DNA of 64,000 bases from Endozoicomonas sp. SCSIO W0465 (GCF_023716865.1 NZ_CP092417.1:4876001-4940000), one strand, 5' to 3'; positions 7,363 to 17,209 are shown, counted from the stretch's first letter. Numbers and translations are program-made. Notes: generated from the letters alone by a model not told the origin.

Positions 7363-9293
7363 GTACGCCCGGCATGGGCATGAACTGATGGGGTGAAAGT
7401 CCCCTGTGGGAGAACCTACATCTGACTGGCGGTAAAGACGCCTGCTGATGACAACCACTAGCTTAAGGCAAGTGCAGTCCCGCGAGGGGCTGTGCGGAGG
7501 CAGTCTGAGTGCAAAGGTGCGAGCCGACGTACAGAAATCGCATATAAGGCTGAGTCTCTGGGCGAGTGAGCCAAGGATCACAAAGCCCTATGGTTCGTGA
7601 GACACGGTAAATGCGGCGGTTGTGCACTGAAAGTTCATGTCCTTATCCGGGGAGATCTGTTCAACATGCGATTGGTAATTCCCAGTTCTCAGCCACTGGT
7701 TACAACAGGCTCGGCGAACAGGTCTCATCATCCTGTTCGAGCAAACCCGATGGCAACCAATAGCGCCAGCAGAGGTAACTCCGCGTGGTGATTGGACAGA
7801 AGTCAGCAGAGGCCATAGTAGCTGTACGACAGAAGCCATTAACGGATGGGAAGTCGTTAGCGAAGGGCCGAACATCGACGACAAAGAGGAGACTGATTCC
7901 CTCAAGGCGATGCAGCCGTCCGGCGACTCACCGTACTTGGCGACAGAATCTTTAACCAGCTTTGAACCATGATCTACTAAATTGCGTACTTGAACCGGCT
8001 AATCTGGCAAGTGCATGGAAACAGGTCAAAAGCAACAAGGGTGCTCCGGGTATTGATGGAGTCACTATTGAAGCTTATCCAGACTTTGCCAAACAGCATT
8101 GGCCTTCAGTGCGTCAAGCCTTATTGGACGGAACCTACCAGCCATCACCCGTGCGCCGACATGTTATAGAAAAGCCGGACGGCGGTGAGCGTTTGCTGGG
8201 AATCCCTACCGTGATGGATAGGGTCATACAGCAGGCCATTGTGCAGGTGCTGACCCCTGTCTTTGATCCGGGTTTCTCTCCAAACAGCTTCGGCTACCGA
8301 CCGGGACGGTCAGCACACGACGGAGTCCGTCAGGTTAAGCAGTTGATCAACCGGGGGCTTCATTACGCTGTTGACGTTGATCTGAGTAAATTCTTTGATA
8401 CGGTTAATCACGACGTTTTGATGTCGAGGGTCTCCCGTAAGGTCCGCGACAAACGCCTTCTGAAACTGATTGGTAGCTACCTGCGCTCCGGTGTCATGAT
8501 TGAGGGCAATGTCTACCCGACCAGGGTTGGCATGCCACAGGGTGGGCCTTTATCACCCTTGCTGTCTAATGTGGTCCTCGACGAACTCGACAAGGAGCTT
8601 GAATATCGGGGTCATTGCTTTGCAAGATACTGTGATGATTTTGTGATTCTCGTCAAAAGTCAGCGTGCAGGGGATCGGGTGATGCACAGCATTACCCAAT
8701 TCATTGAACGCAAATTGAAACTGAAGATTAACTCCCGGAAAAGTAAAGTTGTGAAAGCAACAGAAAGCGAATTCCTGAGTTTCACCTTCACAGGGAAGAA
8801 AGTTCGCTGGGCCCAGAAGTGTCTGGACCGATTCAAATACCGGATACTCAAGTTGACCAGTCGTCGCTGGGGTGTCTCAATGCAACATCGGTTACGCAAA
8901 TTGGCACAATATATCCGGGGTTGGATGGGGTATTTCCGGTTATCGGAATATCACCGACCAATTCCCCTGCTGGATCAATGGATACGTCGGCGAATCCGTT
9001 GCTGCTTTCTGAAGCAATGGCGCAAGCCGAAAACCCGTTTTAAGAATCTGGTCAGGTTAGGCGTTGATAAAATTAACGCCGCCAAGATCGCAGCCAGCAG
9101 CAAAGGGTATTACCGTCTGAGTAAAACCTATGCGGTACAACAGGCACTGAATAACAGTTACCTCGCGAAAATTGGGCTTGTTTCATTGAAAGACTTATGG
9201 ATCAGGTTTCACCATCATCGTTGAACCGCCCGGTGCGGACCCGCATGCCGGGTGCTGTGGGGAGGGCTGGAGAAAGACCGGCCCTTACCCGAT
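7363..9293 (+). mobile_element. Group II intron nested in the IS transposase gene
   Basis: The 5' end reads GTACGCCCGGCATGGGC, a one-base variant of the GTGCG-type start. The 3' end carries domain V (stem CCCGG..TGCG with CGCATGCCGGG, about 9229-9256) and domain VI (GGGAGGGCTGG..CCGGCCCTTACCC, about 9259-9290), ending in AT. Joining 7362 to 9294 restores an open transposase C-terminus, which fixes both boundaries. The intron encodes one full-length reverse transcriptase. It is antisense to the transposase, so it cannot be spliced from that mRNA; it lies in the sense direction of artP. Confidence 0.88.
7962..9224 (+). CDS. ltrA: Group II intron reverse transcriptase/maturase
   Basis: Intron-encoded protein for splicing and retrohoming. 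420 residues starting at TTG 7962. RT motifs are visible: GAPGIDGVTIE, LGIPTVMDRVIQQA, the RT2-3 region SFGYRPGRSAHD, VDLSKFFDTVNHD, the catalytic RYCDDFVIL (YxDD type) and MPQGGPLSPLLSN. The maturase (X) domain follows with RRWGVSMQHRL and YIRGWMGYFRLSE. There is no HNH endonuclease at the C-terminus, so integration would rely on nicks such as those at replication forks (family knowledge). The gene is full length and apparently intact. Confidence 0.95.
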   Translation: MNHDLLNCVLEPANLASAWKQVKSNKGAPGIDGVTIEAYPDFAKQHWPSVRQALLDGTYQPSPVRRHVIEKPDGGERLLGIPTVMDRVIQQAIVQVLTPVFDPGFSPNSFGYRPGRSAHDGVRQVKQLINRGLHYAVDVDLSKFFDTVNHDVLMSRVSRKVRDKRLLKLIGSYLRSGVMIEGNVYPTRVGMPQGGPLSPLLSNVVLDELDKELEYRGHCFARYCDDFVILVKSQRAGDRVMHSITQFIERKLKLKINSRKSKVVKATESEFLSFTFTGKKVRWAQKCLDRFKYRILKLTSRRWGVSMQHRLRKLAQYIRGWMGYFRLSEYHRPIPLLDQWIRRRIRCCFLKQWRKPKTRFKNLVRLGVDKINAAKIAASSKGYYRLSKTYAVQQALNNSYLAKIGLVSLKDLWIRFHHHR

Positions 9294-10868
9294 TAATCCA
9301 ACCACATGCTTTTCATGTCCATCGACCAATAGCACGTTGATACCCTGAAAGCAGAAAAACACCCAACGCGCTGTCGGGTTTTGGCAGGGTTTCCGCTTCA
9401 TGTCCGGGAAAAACCGACTCTGTCGTTTTAGCTCATGCCTAATTCGATGCTGAATCGCCGCATACACTAACAGACACAGCGTCATCACCATCAGCAAGGC
9501 TTCTATTCGTTCCGGTTTCTTTAAAAACAGCGAAGAAACCAGAAACTCCGGGCTCTTCAAAAACCGAAAGCCACGCTCTACTGACTGTTGTGATTTGTAA
9601 GTACTTAGCACTTCTGCTGTACTCAGCCGACTGTCGTCCAGATCATTCGTCGCCAGCACAAAGCAACCCAGAGAACACTCTGCATCTTTGCGACAGTCAA
9701 CGGATACCCAAGGATATCCGCTCACATAATATTCAATACTGTCCGGTTTAGAGCCTTTCTCCGGACGACCTACCTTGGTATAGCAGGGTTTCTCAGTAAT
9801 GACAGGTTCCGCCTGACAATAAATAGTTTTTGACTGCCATTCATCGAACGCACGCAATGCGTCGGTTTCACACTTGAAGGCTTTTTTGGCCAGTTTACTG
9901 GTCAGCGCTTCTGCTTCTTTCTCAGACTTCTTTAGCATTTTTTTCAGCAGTGTTTTTTGTTCGCTCTTTCGAGCCTGCTCGCTGCGGACCAGAATCCAGC
10001 GCTGGGAGACACCCGCATGATCTGACAGCATTTCATGACTCTCATAGCCCTCAGCACCCTCCACTGGTGTCATTTCACAAGAAGCGACACTGTCAATCAG
10101 TTCTCTGGCTTCTTTGATTTTTGACGGAACCCGGGTGATAAATTGCTGGCCCTGCTGATGAAGTATCTGTACGTTATCTGTTGTATAAAGTGCTGCATCA
10201 CCAATCAGGTAGCGATTATTCAGGGCTTCCCGGTAGGATTTCAAATGGCTGCTGATGACTTTTTTAAAGTTTTTATTGTCGTTTACGTTGCCACTGGACG
10301 CTTTCATAAAAACGGGAATACCGGCCTGATTTTCCGTCATCATCAGCAGTATTGCCTGGTTGAGCTCGGGTCGATGATCCCTGCTGTATCCACGACAGAG
10401 TTTGATACAGTGCATATCTTCTTCGTCGACGTCAGATTCGCTGTTATAAACGCCGTCCACATGCAAGCTTGTTGAGTCAAGGTTCAGAGCCTTGCACGGC
10501 AGTTTTAAGACATTCACTGCCTTGACAGCCAGCGATAAATAGACCTCACTTACATCCAGTTCAAAAAGCTGATCCAGGGCTCTGCCGAGTACACTGTCGT
10601 TAATGTGTTCGGGTTTAATACCGGGCCTGATGAGTTTATCCAGCGGTTTATCAGCATGAAACTCCGGGAACATATGAAGCGTGCGGGCAGTGAACCCAAG
10701 GCCGTTAAGCAGCATTGATACTACGGTTTCGCCAAAGGAAATATTCCGGTGTTCAGATTGGTTAGGAACCAGGGAATCCAGATGATTAGAGATACCGAGT
10801 TCTTTGCACATACCGGCAACCAAACCCATATGATCGATACGTTGAATGTGGAACTGATGAGGATGCAT
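9285..10868 (-). pseudogene. IS1634-family-like DDE transposase, C-terminus displaced by the intron
   Basis: Transposase of the IS in artP. Apparent catalytic residues: D in LNLDSTSLHVDG, D in YLIGDAALYTTD and E in SVERGFRFLKSP. The gene opens at ATG 10868 and reads through to ...EKHVVGL, where the group II intron begins. The present stop at 9285-9287 lies inside the intron. The original last 21 codons (QERQLTIISILGRPYQEIYS and a stop) lie beyond the intron at 7300-7362. The protein loses only this tail, so partial activity is possible, but the gene is formally disrupted. Confidence 0.85.
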
Positions 10869-10950
10869 TGGACATGTTCATTCTGAGAATTTTTTACATT
10901 TTAGCCGGTGTAGGGAAATTCTCAGATTGAGTGCTGAATGACGGGTCTAT

Positions 10951-11040
10951 CTGGAAAACGGGGAAATTGTCGAGGAAGGGACTGCCGAACGATTTACCGC
11001 TCCAAGAACCCATGCTTTTCAACGTTACCTTCAACATTAA
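10951..11040 (+). pseudogene. artP: artP, 3' remnant
   Basis: The 30 codons after the IS encode the missing C-terminus of ArtP (LENGEIVEEGTAERF...RYLQH, then TAA). They are in frame with 6633-7280 once the IS and one GTCTAT copy are removed. No start codon precedes them, so they are not expected to be translated. artJ begins 42 bp later. Confidence 0.9.
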
Positions 11041-11082
11041 TTCAACCACAAGCAAAAACCAGCTGTCAGTAAGGAAAGCCCG

Positions 11083-11859
11083 ATGAAAAAACTAGTTGCC
11101 GCTGTTGCCCTGGCCGGTGCTGCCATCACCTCCCTATCGTTTTCCGCGCCAGGCCAGGCTCAGGACACCATTCGCTTTGGCATGGAAGCGACCTACCCGC
11201 CTTTCGAGTTCTTTAATGAAAAGAATGAGCTGACGGGCTTTGACGTTGAACTGGCCACCGCCATCTGTGCTGAACTGGATACCACCTGTGAGTTCAGCAA
11301 CCAACCGTTTGACAGCCTGATCCCCGGGCTTAAGTTCCGCCGGTTTGACGCGGTCATTTCCGGTATGGATATCACACCAAAACGGATGGAACAGGTCGCC
11401 TTTACCCAGCCCTACTATGAAAACTCAGCCATTTTTGTTGCTGCCAGCAAAAATGACTTTAAAGAAGCCAAGGATCTGATTGGTAAAACTGTCGGCGTAC
11501 AAAATGGCAGTACCCACCAGGCCTACCTGATCGACAAACTGGAAAAGCAAGGCGTAAAAACCCGTCCATACGACAGTTATCAGAATGCCCTGCTGGATAT
11601 GACCAATGGCCGGGTTGACGCAGTTTTTGCCGATACGGCGGTTGCCCGTGAGTGGCTGGTTCAGCAGAGCAAAGGGCAATACCAGACAGTTGGTGAAGAA
11701 GTAAAGGATGCCAACTACTTCGGTATTGGTATGGGTATCGCTGCCCGTAAGGGTGACCTTCTGGTCGAAAAACTCAATACCGCACTGGCCGGGGTAAAAG
11801 AGAGTGGTCTTTACCAGCAGCTGCATGCCAAGTATTTCAACTCTGCAGAAGTGAGGTAA
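11083..11859 (+). CDS. artJ: Arginine-binding periplasmic protein ArtJ/ArtI
   Basis: Solute-binding protein of the arginine importer, 258 residues. It has a Sec signal peptide (MKKLVAAVALAGAAI...GQAQ, cleavage about residue 27), then the SBP family 3 fold with IRFGMEATYPPFEF, LTGFDVELATAICAEL and AVISGMDITPKRMEQVAFTQPYY. It is intact, unlike artP and artM on either side. artQ starts 2 bp after the stop. Transcription should come from the ARG-box promoter about 4.5 kb upstream, now separated by the IS and intron; an outward IS promoter is possible but not seen. Confidence 0.92.
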   Translation: MKKLVAAVALAGAAITSLSFSAPGQAQDTIRFGMEATYPPFEFFNEKNELTGFDVELATAICAELDTTCEFSNQPFDSLIPGLKFRRFDAVISGMDITPKRMEQVAFTQPYYENSAIFVAASKNDFKEAKDLIGKTVGVQNGSTHQAYLIDKLEKQGVKTRPYDSYQNALLDMTNGRVDAVFADTAVAREWLVQQSKGQYQTVGEEVKDANYFGIGMGIAARKGDLLVEKLNTALAGVKESGLYQQLHAKYFNSAEVR

Positions 11860-11861
11860 CT

Positions 11862-12581
11862 GTGAGCCTGACCGCTCTCTTCGCCCAAGCGACCGTGATG
11901 ACCCTGGGGCTGGCCCTGTCATCACTGGCCCTTGGCCTGTTAATGGCCATGGCGTTTTCGCTTGCAGAACTCAGCCGTTACAAACCCCTTGCGCTGGCTG
12001 CCAGCACTGTGGTTGCGGTAATGCGCGGGCTTCCGGAAATTCTGGTGGTCTTTTTCATCTATTTTGGCTCAACTCATGCGCTATTTCTGGTGACCGATGA
12101 GTTTGTTGAGATCAGCCCATTTGTTGCGGGTACTATTGCCCTGTCGTTAATTTATTCGGCCTACGCCTCACAAACGCTTCGTGGCGCTTTTATGGCTATC
12201 CCCAAAGGGCAAACCGAAGCGGCAGTGGCACTGGGGATCAGTCGCAGCCACTGTTTTTTCCGCATCATCCTGCCGCAGACCTGGCGTCATGCTCTGCCCG
12301 GTTTGGGTAACCAATGGCTGGTTCTTCTGAAAGATACTGCGCTGGTCGCCCTGATTGGTGTCCATGACCTATTGCTCCAGGCCAGGATGACCGCTGCCAG
12401 CACCTATGAGCCATTTACCTGGTATGGTGTTGCTGCCTTGATTTACCTGGCAATTACCCTGATCAGCCAAAGCGTACTGGAGCGGATGAAATCACGCGCT
12501 AATCGACACCTGACTTCCAGTCACAACACTGCTGAAATATCGGTTGAAAAAGCAGTAAGCCCCAGTGAGGCTACCCCATGA
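11862..12581 (+). CDS. artQ: Arginine ABC transporter permease ArtQ
   Basis: Inner-membrane permease, 239 residues, GTG start 2 bp after artJ. Membrane segments are spread along the protein, and the ABC-permease EAA loop is visible at GQTEAAVALGISRSHCFFRIILPQ. It would pair with ArtM. The last codons overlap the start of artM by 4 bp (ATGA), as in the E. coli operon. The C-terminal 30 residues are a hydrophilic extension not typical of ArtQ. Intact. Confidence 0.92.
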   Translation: MSLTALFAQATVMTLGLALSSLALGLLMAMAFSLAELSRYKPLALAASTVVAVMRGLPEILVVFFIYFGSTHALFLVTDEFVEISPFVAGTIALSLIYSAYASQTLRGAFMAIPKGQTEAAVALGISRSHCFFRIILPQTWRHALPGLGNQWLVLLKDTALVALIGVHDLLLQARMTAASTYEPFTWYGVAALIYLAITLISQSVLERMKSRANRHLTSSHNTAEISVEKAVSPSEATP

Positions 12582-12781
12582 ATATGGACTATTTACCGGA
12601 GCTGCTGAAAGGTCTTGGAACCACAATGGAACTCACGCTGGCCAGCCTGTTTACCGGGCTCGTGCTGGCTATCCTGTTCACCACTGTACTTTCCCTGAAA
12701 GTAAGGGCTCTGACCTGGCTGGTCAAACTTCAGATTTTACTCTTTACCGGCACGCCACTGCTGATCCAGATATTTCTGATT
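12578..12781 (+). pseudogene. artM: artM, arginine ABC permease, 5' part split by an IS
   Basis: First 68 codons of ArtM (NMDYLPELLKGLGTTMELT ... FTGTPLLIQIFLI). The frame is cut by an IS inserted after 12781 and reaches a TAG made by the IS end. The rest of artM is at 13899-14363. Deleting the IS and one TGATT copy joins LLIQIFLI to YYGPAQF, as in E. coli ArtM. The full-length permease cannot be made. Confidence 0.93.
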
Positions 12782-13893
12782 TAGGACTTACGCATTGACA
12801 ACAGGCTCTAAAATTTGATAATGCCAAAAAACAGATGTCTTCAGGGATGAAAGTGAGAACTACCACTCGACCGACCACTGCACGATGCACTCTTGCAAAA
12901 TACATTGGCTTTTTGATTAGTGAGCCAAAATCATCAACATGCACAAGACTGGCCGAGGTTACCGACTTTTCTCACGATAGCGCAAACCGCTTTCTTAAGC
13001 GTGAAAACTATCAGCCCAAAGATATGTACGATGAAGCAGTCAAAAGTTTAAACCCTATTGGCGGCACCCTGAGCGTTGATGACAGCGTGCTCGACAAACC
13101 TTATAGCTACTCCGTGGCACTGGTTGGCCACTTTTGGTCGGGTAAACATCACCGAGTGGTTAAGGGAGTTAACCTCATCACCCTTTATTACACCGACGTA
13201 TCCGGGCGCCATATGCCGGTGAATTACAGGATATACGACAAATCGGAAGACAAGACAAAAAACGACTACTTCCGTGAAATGTTGATTGAAGTGCTGGTAT
13301 GGGGGCTGAAGCCAGCGTTCGTTACCGGTGACTCCTGGTACAGCTGCACGACTAACCTGAAGACGATTAAAAACCATCAGACTGGGTTTATGTTTGCCGT
13401 TGAGAAAAACAGGACAGTATCACTGGAAAAAGGTAAATGGCAGCAGGTTCAACACCTCGACATCCCCGACAATGGTCTGGATGTATGGCTCAAAGACTTC
13501 GGTAAGATCCGGTTGTTCAGGACGATGCTAAAAGACCAGCGTCGCCACTACGTGGTTTACTTGCCAGAGGAAGTCCCTTTTGAACGCAATGACTTCAAGC
13601 AGATCCATGACCAGCACTGGCAGATCGAACAGTTTCACAGGGCGATCAAGCAGGTTTGCCATATTGAGCACTTTCAGGTTCGCAGCGAACGACCCGTCAG
13701 AAACCATATATTTGCTGCAATTTTAGCTTTTGTTTATCTCCAGAAAATGCAGATAGAGCAGGAGTTTACGAATATTTATCAGCACCAACGGGGGCTGTTT
13801 AAAGAGACAATAGGCGCTTTCATTGAGAGTTTTGCAAAGGGGAAGGATCACCTCCTACCAAAATTTATCGGTGTCATCAATGCGTAAGTCCTA
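12782..13893 (+). mobile_element. IS701/IS4-like insertion sequence in artM
   Basis: 1112 bp, bounded by perfect 17-bp inverted repeats TAGGACTTACGCATTGA (12782-12798 and, inverted, 13877-13893). A 5-bp target duplication TGATT flanks it (12777-12781 and 13894-13898). It contains one intact transposase gene. The last base of the IS creates an ATG (13893-13895) in frame with the artM remainder. Confidence 0.93.
12835..13887 (+). CDS. DDE transposase (IS701/IS4-like)
   Basis: 350-residue transposase filling the IS in artM. The DDE residues are seen in LSVDDSVLDKP (D), FVTGDSWYSC (D) and WQIEQFHRAIKQ (E), with an RNase H-like core. It is full length with no frameshift. Family placement (IS701 or a related IS4-like group) is by motif spacing only. 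The stop lies inside the right inverted repeat. Confidence 0.88.
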   Translation: MSSGMKVRTTTRPTTARCTLAKYIGFLISEPKSSTCTRLAEVTDFSHDSANRFLKRENYQPKDMYDEAVKSLNPIGGTLSVDDSVLDKPYSYSVALVGHFWSGKHHRVVKGVNLITLYYTDVSGRHMPVNYRIYDKSEDKTKNDYFREMLIEVLVWGLKPAFVTGDSWYSCTTNLKTIKNHQTGFMFAVEKNRTVSLEKGKWQQVQHLDIPDNGLDVWLKDFGKIRLFRTMLKDQRRHYVVYLPEEVPFERNDFKQIHDQHWQIEQFHRAIKQVCHIEHFQVRSERPVRNHIFAAILAFVYLQKMQIEQEFTNIYQHQRGLFKETIGAFIESFAKGKDHLLPKFIGVINA

Positions 13894-13898
13894 TGATT

Positions 13899-14363
13899 TA
13901 TTACGGCCCGGCTCAATTTGCTGTCATCAAAAACAGCGTTCTGTGGCCCTGGTTAAGCCAACCCTGGTTCTGCGCCATGCTGGCCCTCGCCCTGAACTCA
14001 GCCGCCTATTCCACCTTGCTGTTCAAGGGAGCCATTGATGCCGTGCCAAAAAGCGACTGGGAAGCCTGTATGGCACTGGGCATGACACACAGACAGGCAC
14101 TGCTGCGGGTTATCCTGCCCCATGCCGCGCGCCGGGCACTCCCAGCCTATGGCAACGAAATTATCCTGGTTATGAAAGGTTCATCACTGGCCAGTACCAT
14201 TACGTTGATGGATTTGATGGGCTATGCAGCCAGACTGAATGCACAAACTTACGACACATTAACTGTGTTCACCATGGCCGGCCTGATTTACCTGGCCATG
14301 ACGGGTGTTATGACAGTATTGATCCGCTTTATGGAACACAAAGTTCTGGCATTCAACCGTTGA
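13899..14363 (+). pseudogene. artM: artM, 3' part
   Basis: Remaining 154 codons of ArtM, with the permease EAA loop at KSDWEACMALGMTHRQALLRVILP and the C-terminal membrane helices. A new ATG formed at the IS junction (13893) is in frame, so a fragment beginning MIYYGPAQF could be translated, but it lacks the first membrane helices. Nothing gene-like was found in the 270 bp that follow before the next gene. Confidence 0.9.
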
Positions 14364-14633
14364 CCTGTATTGGCGACTGATGAGAATGCGGCTTTTTCCA
14401 GTTCCCCGGGAGCCTGTATCTTTGCATCGCAATGAACCGCTCATTCCGATCCTGGCTATCTGGATCACAGACCGGTTTTTTACAGATACCTGACTGCTGA
14501 CTACAATTGTCGGTGGTCATCCGGGTCATTGTTTTCTGGAAACCCATAGAACAACATCATGGAAACGTCGAAAAGCCTGGCTGACACCTTCCACGGATAA
14601 AACAGTCAGGCACATCGGGTACATATTTCAGCA

Positions 14634-15809
14634 ATGATCAAACTAGTGAGTTGTGTGGTACCATTTTTCGTTATCATCAGCTATGAGCTGTTGGCCGACA
14701 AAAGTCATGCTGACACTGGGGGGGACATTGAAAGTGCTATAGAAAGCGCTATTGAAAGCGTCGATACGTTTTACGGGACAATATCGCTTGCGGCAATGGA
14801 ACATGATCAATCACAGCTGCTTTCATCCCTTCTGGTCAACCCGGCGTTCAACAGGCTGAAACATATTAACCAGTATGGCCCCATCCAGATGGTGGATTCA
14901 CAGAACAATAACAATGAACCCTACTCCCGTTATGACCACTCCCTGGGCGTCTTCTATTTGCTTAACCGTTTCGGTGCATCATTCCCTGAACAGGTCAGTG
15001 GCCTGCTCCATGACCTGCCCCACAGCACCTTCAGTCATGTTTCAGACTACCTGTTTTCCGACAGTTCAGCAGGCAACCCGGATTATCACGATTCACAGTT
15101 CATCCAATTTGTGAATAGCTACAACATTGCCCCCATTCTGAACAGATACCGCCTGTCACCTGAAATGATAGACCCGAAAAATAATCCCTCGTTTACCCGG
15201 CTGGAACGGCCACTGCCAGACCTTGCCGCTGACCGGCTTGATTATATTGTGCAGGGGGCAGCCAGACGAAAAAAGCTTACCGATCAACAGGTAGGCACTA
15301 TTCTGGCCGATCTTTTCTTTGACCCGCTATCGAAACACTGGTATTTCAGAAGTCAGGAATCCGCACGGCTAACTGCCGATGCCAGCATTGAGCTGAACAG
15401 GCATATTTTTGTTACCGCCTGGGGACGGGTTCTCTATCTCTGGACAGCCGAGGCCCTGAAACAGCTGGTTATGACAGGAGAACTGCAGCCCGATGATCTT
15501 TTTTTTACCATGGGTGACGATCAGGTCTGGCAAAAAATACACCAAAGCACCTTGCCCGCTGTGCGGATATTAGCTGCGCAGATGCTGACAGCCTGGCATA
15601 AGGTACATGAGGTCACCCAACCGGGGGCAAATACCATCACCTTTGAAAATGTCCGCTGTCGTATTGTTGACCCAAGAGTGGTAACCACCCGTTGTGGCAA
15701 CCGGGTGACTGGCTGGCTGCGTGTTTCAGATATCGACCCGGCATTCAGGGACCGTTATCTTACCGAACTGAAACGATGCCAGCTTTTCTATGCGGAGATT
15801 GAGCCATGA
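14634..15809 (+). CDS. Exported HD-domain phosphohydrolase (SAMHD1-like)
   Basis: 391 residues. The N-terminus looks like a Sec signal peptide (hydrophobic LVSCVVPFFVIISYELL, possible cleavage after SHA at about 27). The HD superfamily core follows: FNRLKHINQYGP, then RYDHSLGVFYLL (metal His), GLLHDLPHSTFSHVSDYL (HD pair) and DLAADRLDYIV (final Asp). This order and spacing match the SAMHD1/dNTPase branch, whose members hydrolyse dNTPs or other nucleotides. An HD nucleotidase with an export signal is unusual. It is convergent with the OprD-type porin and close to an ATP/ADP transporter gene, so a role in handling extracellular or periplasmic nucleotides is possible (inference). Confidence 0.75.
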   Translation: MIKLVSCVVPFFVIISYELLADKSHADTGGDIESAIESAIESVDTFYGTISLAAMEHDQSQLLSSLLVNPAFNRLKHINQYGPIQMVDSQNNNNEPYSRYDHSLGVFYLLNRFGASFPEQVSGLLHDLPHSTFSHVSDYLFSDSSAGNPDYHDSQFIQFVNSYNIAPILNRYRLSPEMIDPKNNPSFTRLERPLPDLAADRLDYIVQGAARRKKLTDQQVGTILADLFFDPLSKHWYFRSQESARLTADASIELNRHIFVTAWGRVLYLWTAEALKQLVMTGELQPDDLFFTMGDDQVWQKIHQSTLPAVRILAAQMLTAWHKVHEVTQPGANTITFENVRCRIVDPRVVTTRCGNRVTGWLRVSDIDPAFRDRYLTELKRCQLFYAEIEP

Positions 15810-15820
15810 TTGAGCCATCA

Positions 15821-17209
15821 TCAAAAGGCAGCAAAATCATAGTCAAGCCAGATACGCAAGTCATTCTCCTCTTTATTAATGGCCTGACGTAAGGCCGGGT
15901 CATTATGGTACAGTCCGAATTTCAGTTTGAAGGTTAACCCTTTCGGCAGAGGCTCCGGTAAATACCAGACCATAAAGACATCATGTTCATACTCTGAAAC
16001 TCTTACCTGTCGCTGCTCACTTGTGGTTACTCTCATGCCGCTACCATAATGGAAAGCATACCCTGCGTTCAGGCCCTTGATTCCGAAAGATGAAAAGTCA
16101 TAAGTGATCCCCGCTTTCATAACTGTTTCACCGTCGTACATCATATCTTCTGCTATACCATTGGTGTGGATATTCCAGAAACCATGGGTATTGGCTCCCA
16201 GATCGTAATAGTACGAACCCGGCGGGGCATAACCGCTTATACCGTACTTTAAAACAGAAGAACGGGCATTATAGTGACTGATGGCAGCGTCAAAAGACCA
16301 GCCTGAGGGCATACTCAGACGACCATGTACATTGATCACACTGGCATAATCATCGAACAGAGGACTGCCTCCCCAGCCGGTCCCCTGCCATAAGTCACCG
16401 TCTTTTTCAGTGTGGAAATAACGGACACCGAGGGAAAGATCCCGGCCAGAATCCAAAAATGTCGTCAGCAGAACATCCAGATTGTGGGCCTGAAGATAGT
16501 CTTTGGCAAAGCCATTTCGATATGCCAGAAATAATTCACTGTCTGCCAGCACGGGCATCCGATAAAAAACTTCGCCACCGATAATATAATCGATTACCTG
16601 ATTCTGTTCCGGATTCTGTTCCGGGAAATTGGTCAGCCGGTGAAAACCCGCCTGATTCCGCAACGACATGCGATTCACCAGAGCGAGCCCAAGCTGCAGA
16701 TTGCCCGCTGCCATTTTCAGGTTATAGCCCTGCCAGCTACTGGGTACACTTCTTGAACTGGAGCCGGAAATCAATCCCGTTTTCAAAATTTGCCGGCCAA
16801 TCGTCAAACTGACAAGGTCCTTGTCACTCTCGGATAAAGGCACCTGCAACCGGACATAAGCCTGCCCCAGCTTGGCAAAACCTTCATTGGCATCGTTCAG
16901 CAACTGGTAAGAGCATCGGCTGGAACAGCCATCTGAATCAGCCAATTCCAACCGGGCAACGCTAAAAAAACCGGCTCCCAGGACAAGATCGTCAGTTAAT
17001 GGAGTGATCTGGCCATCGAGCCAAAGCGCTGTCGTCCATGCTCCGGTACGCTTATTAGTCTCCAGATTGTCCACATTGTAGAAAACCGTTCGCAGCTTTC
17101 CGTCAAGCTCCAGTAGCTGCGCATCAGTCGCTGCGGCATCCCCATGGGCAGAAAAATTGAACAGGGAGAGGGATAAAAACCAGGCCACAACGCATGGATA
17201 GAGTCTCAT
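15821..17209 (-). CDS. OprD-family outer-membrane porin
   Basis: 462 residues with a signal peptide (MRLYPCVVAWFLSLSLFNFSAHG) and a chain of amphipathic beta-strands with aromatic girdles, ending in Phe (LDYDFAAF) as expected for Bam-assembled barrels. Features fit the OprD type: RTVFYNVDN near the start, TIGRQILKTGLISGSSSRSVPSSWQG and LGVRYFHTEKDGD. OprD porins pass small organic solutes; the substrate here is unknown. It lies 187 bp downstream of the nucleotide transporter on the same strand, so the two may be co-transcribed or functionally paired (inference). Confidence 0.8.
   Translation of the reverse strand: MRLYPCVVAWFLSLSLFNFSAHGDAAATDAQLLELDGKLRTVFYNVDNLETNKRTGAWTTALWLDGQITPLTDDLVLGAGFFSVARLELADSDGCSSRCSYQLLNDANEGFAKLGQAYVRLQVPLSESDKDLVSLTIGRQILKTGLISGSSSRSVPSSWQGYNLKMAAGNLQLGLALVNRMSLRNQAGFHRLTNFPEQNPEQNQVIDYIIGGEVFYRMPVLADSELFLAYRNGFAKDYLQAHNLDVLLTTFLDSGRDLSLGVRYFHTEKDGDLWQGTGWGGSPLFDDYASVINVHGRLSMPSGWSFDAAISHYNARSSVLKYGISGYAPPGSYYYDLGANTHGFWNIHTNGIAEDMMYDGETVMKAGITYDFSSFGIKGLNAGYAFHYGSGMRVTTSEQRQVRVSEYEHDVFMVWYLPEPLPKGLTFKLKFGLYHNDPALRQAINKEENDLRIWLDYDFAAF

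Larger units (their letters stand above)
7281..10944. mobile_element. IS1634/IS4-like insertion sequence (in artP), interrupted by a group II intron
   Basis: Ends are defined by 14-bp inverted repeats CCGTCATTCAGCAC (7281-7294 and, inverted, 10931-10944). They are flanked by a 6-bp target duplication GTCTAT (7275-7280 and 10945-10950), and removing the element restores the artP frame exactly. The total is 3664 bp; without the nested intron (7363-9293, 1931 bp) the IS is 1733 bp, normal for a one-gene IS of this type. The transposase gene runs on the minus strand. Family placement rests on the transposase and the 5-6 bp duplication. Confidence 0.92.

Noticed and set aside
7300..7905. Minus-strand frames in the 5' part of the group II intron
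   Set aside because: They cover structured intron RNA; only 7300-7362 is real, as the displaced transposase tail.
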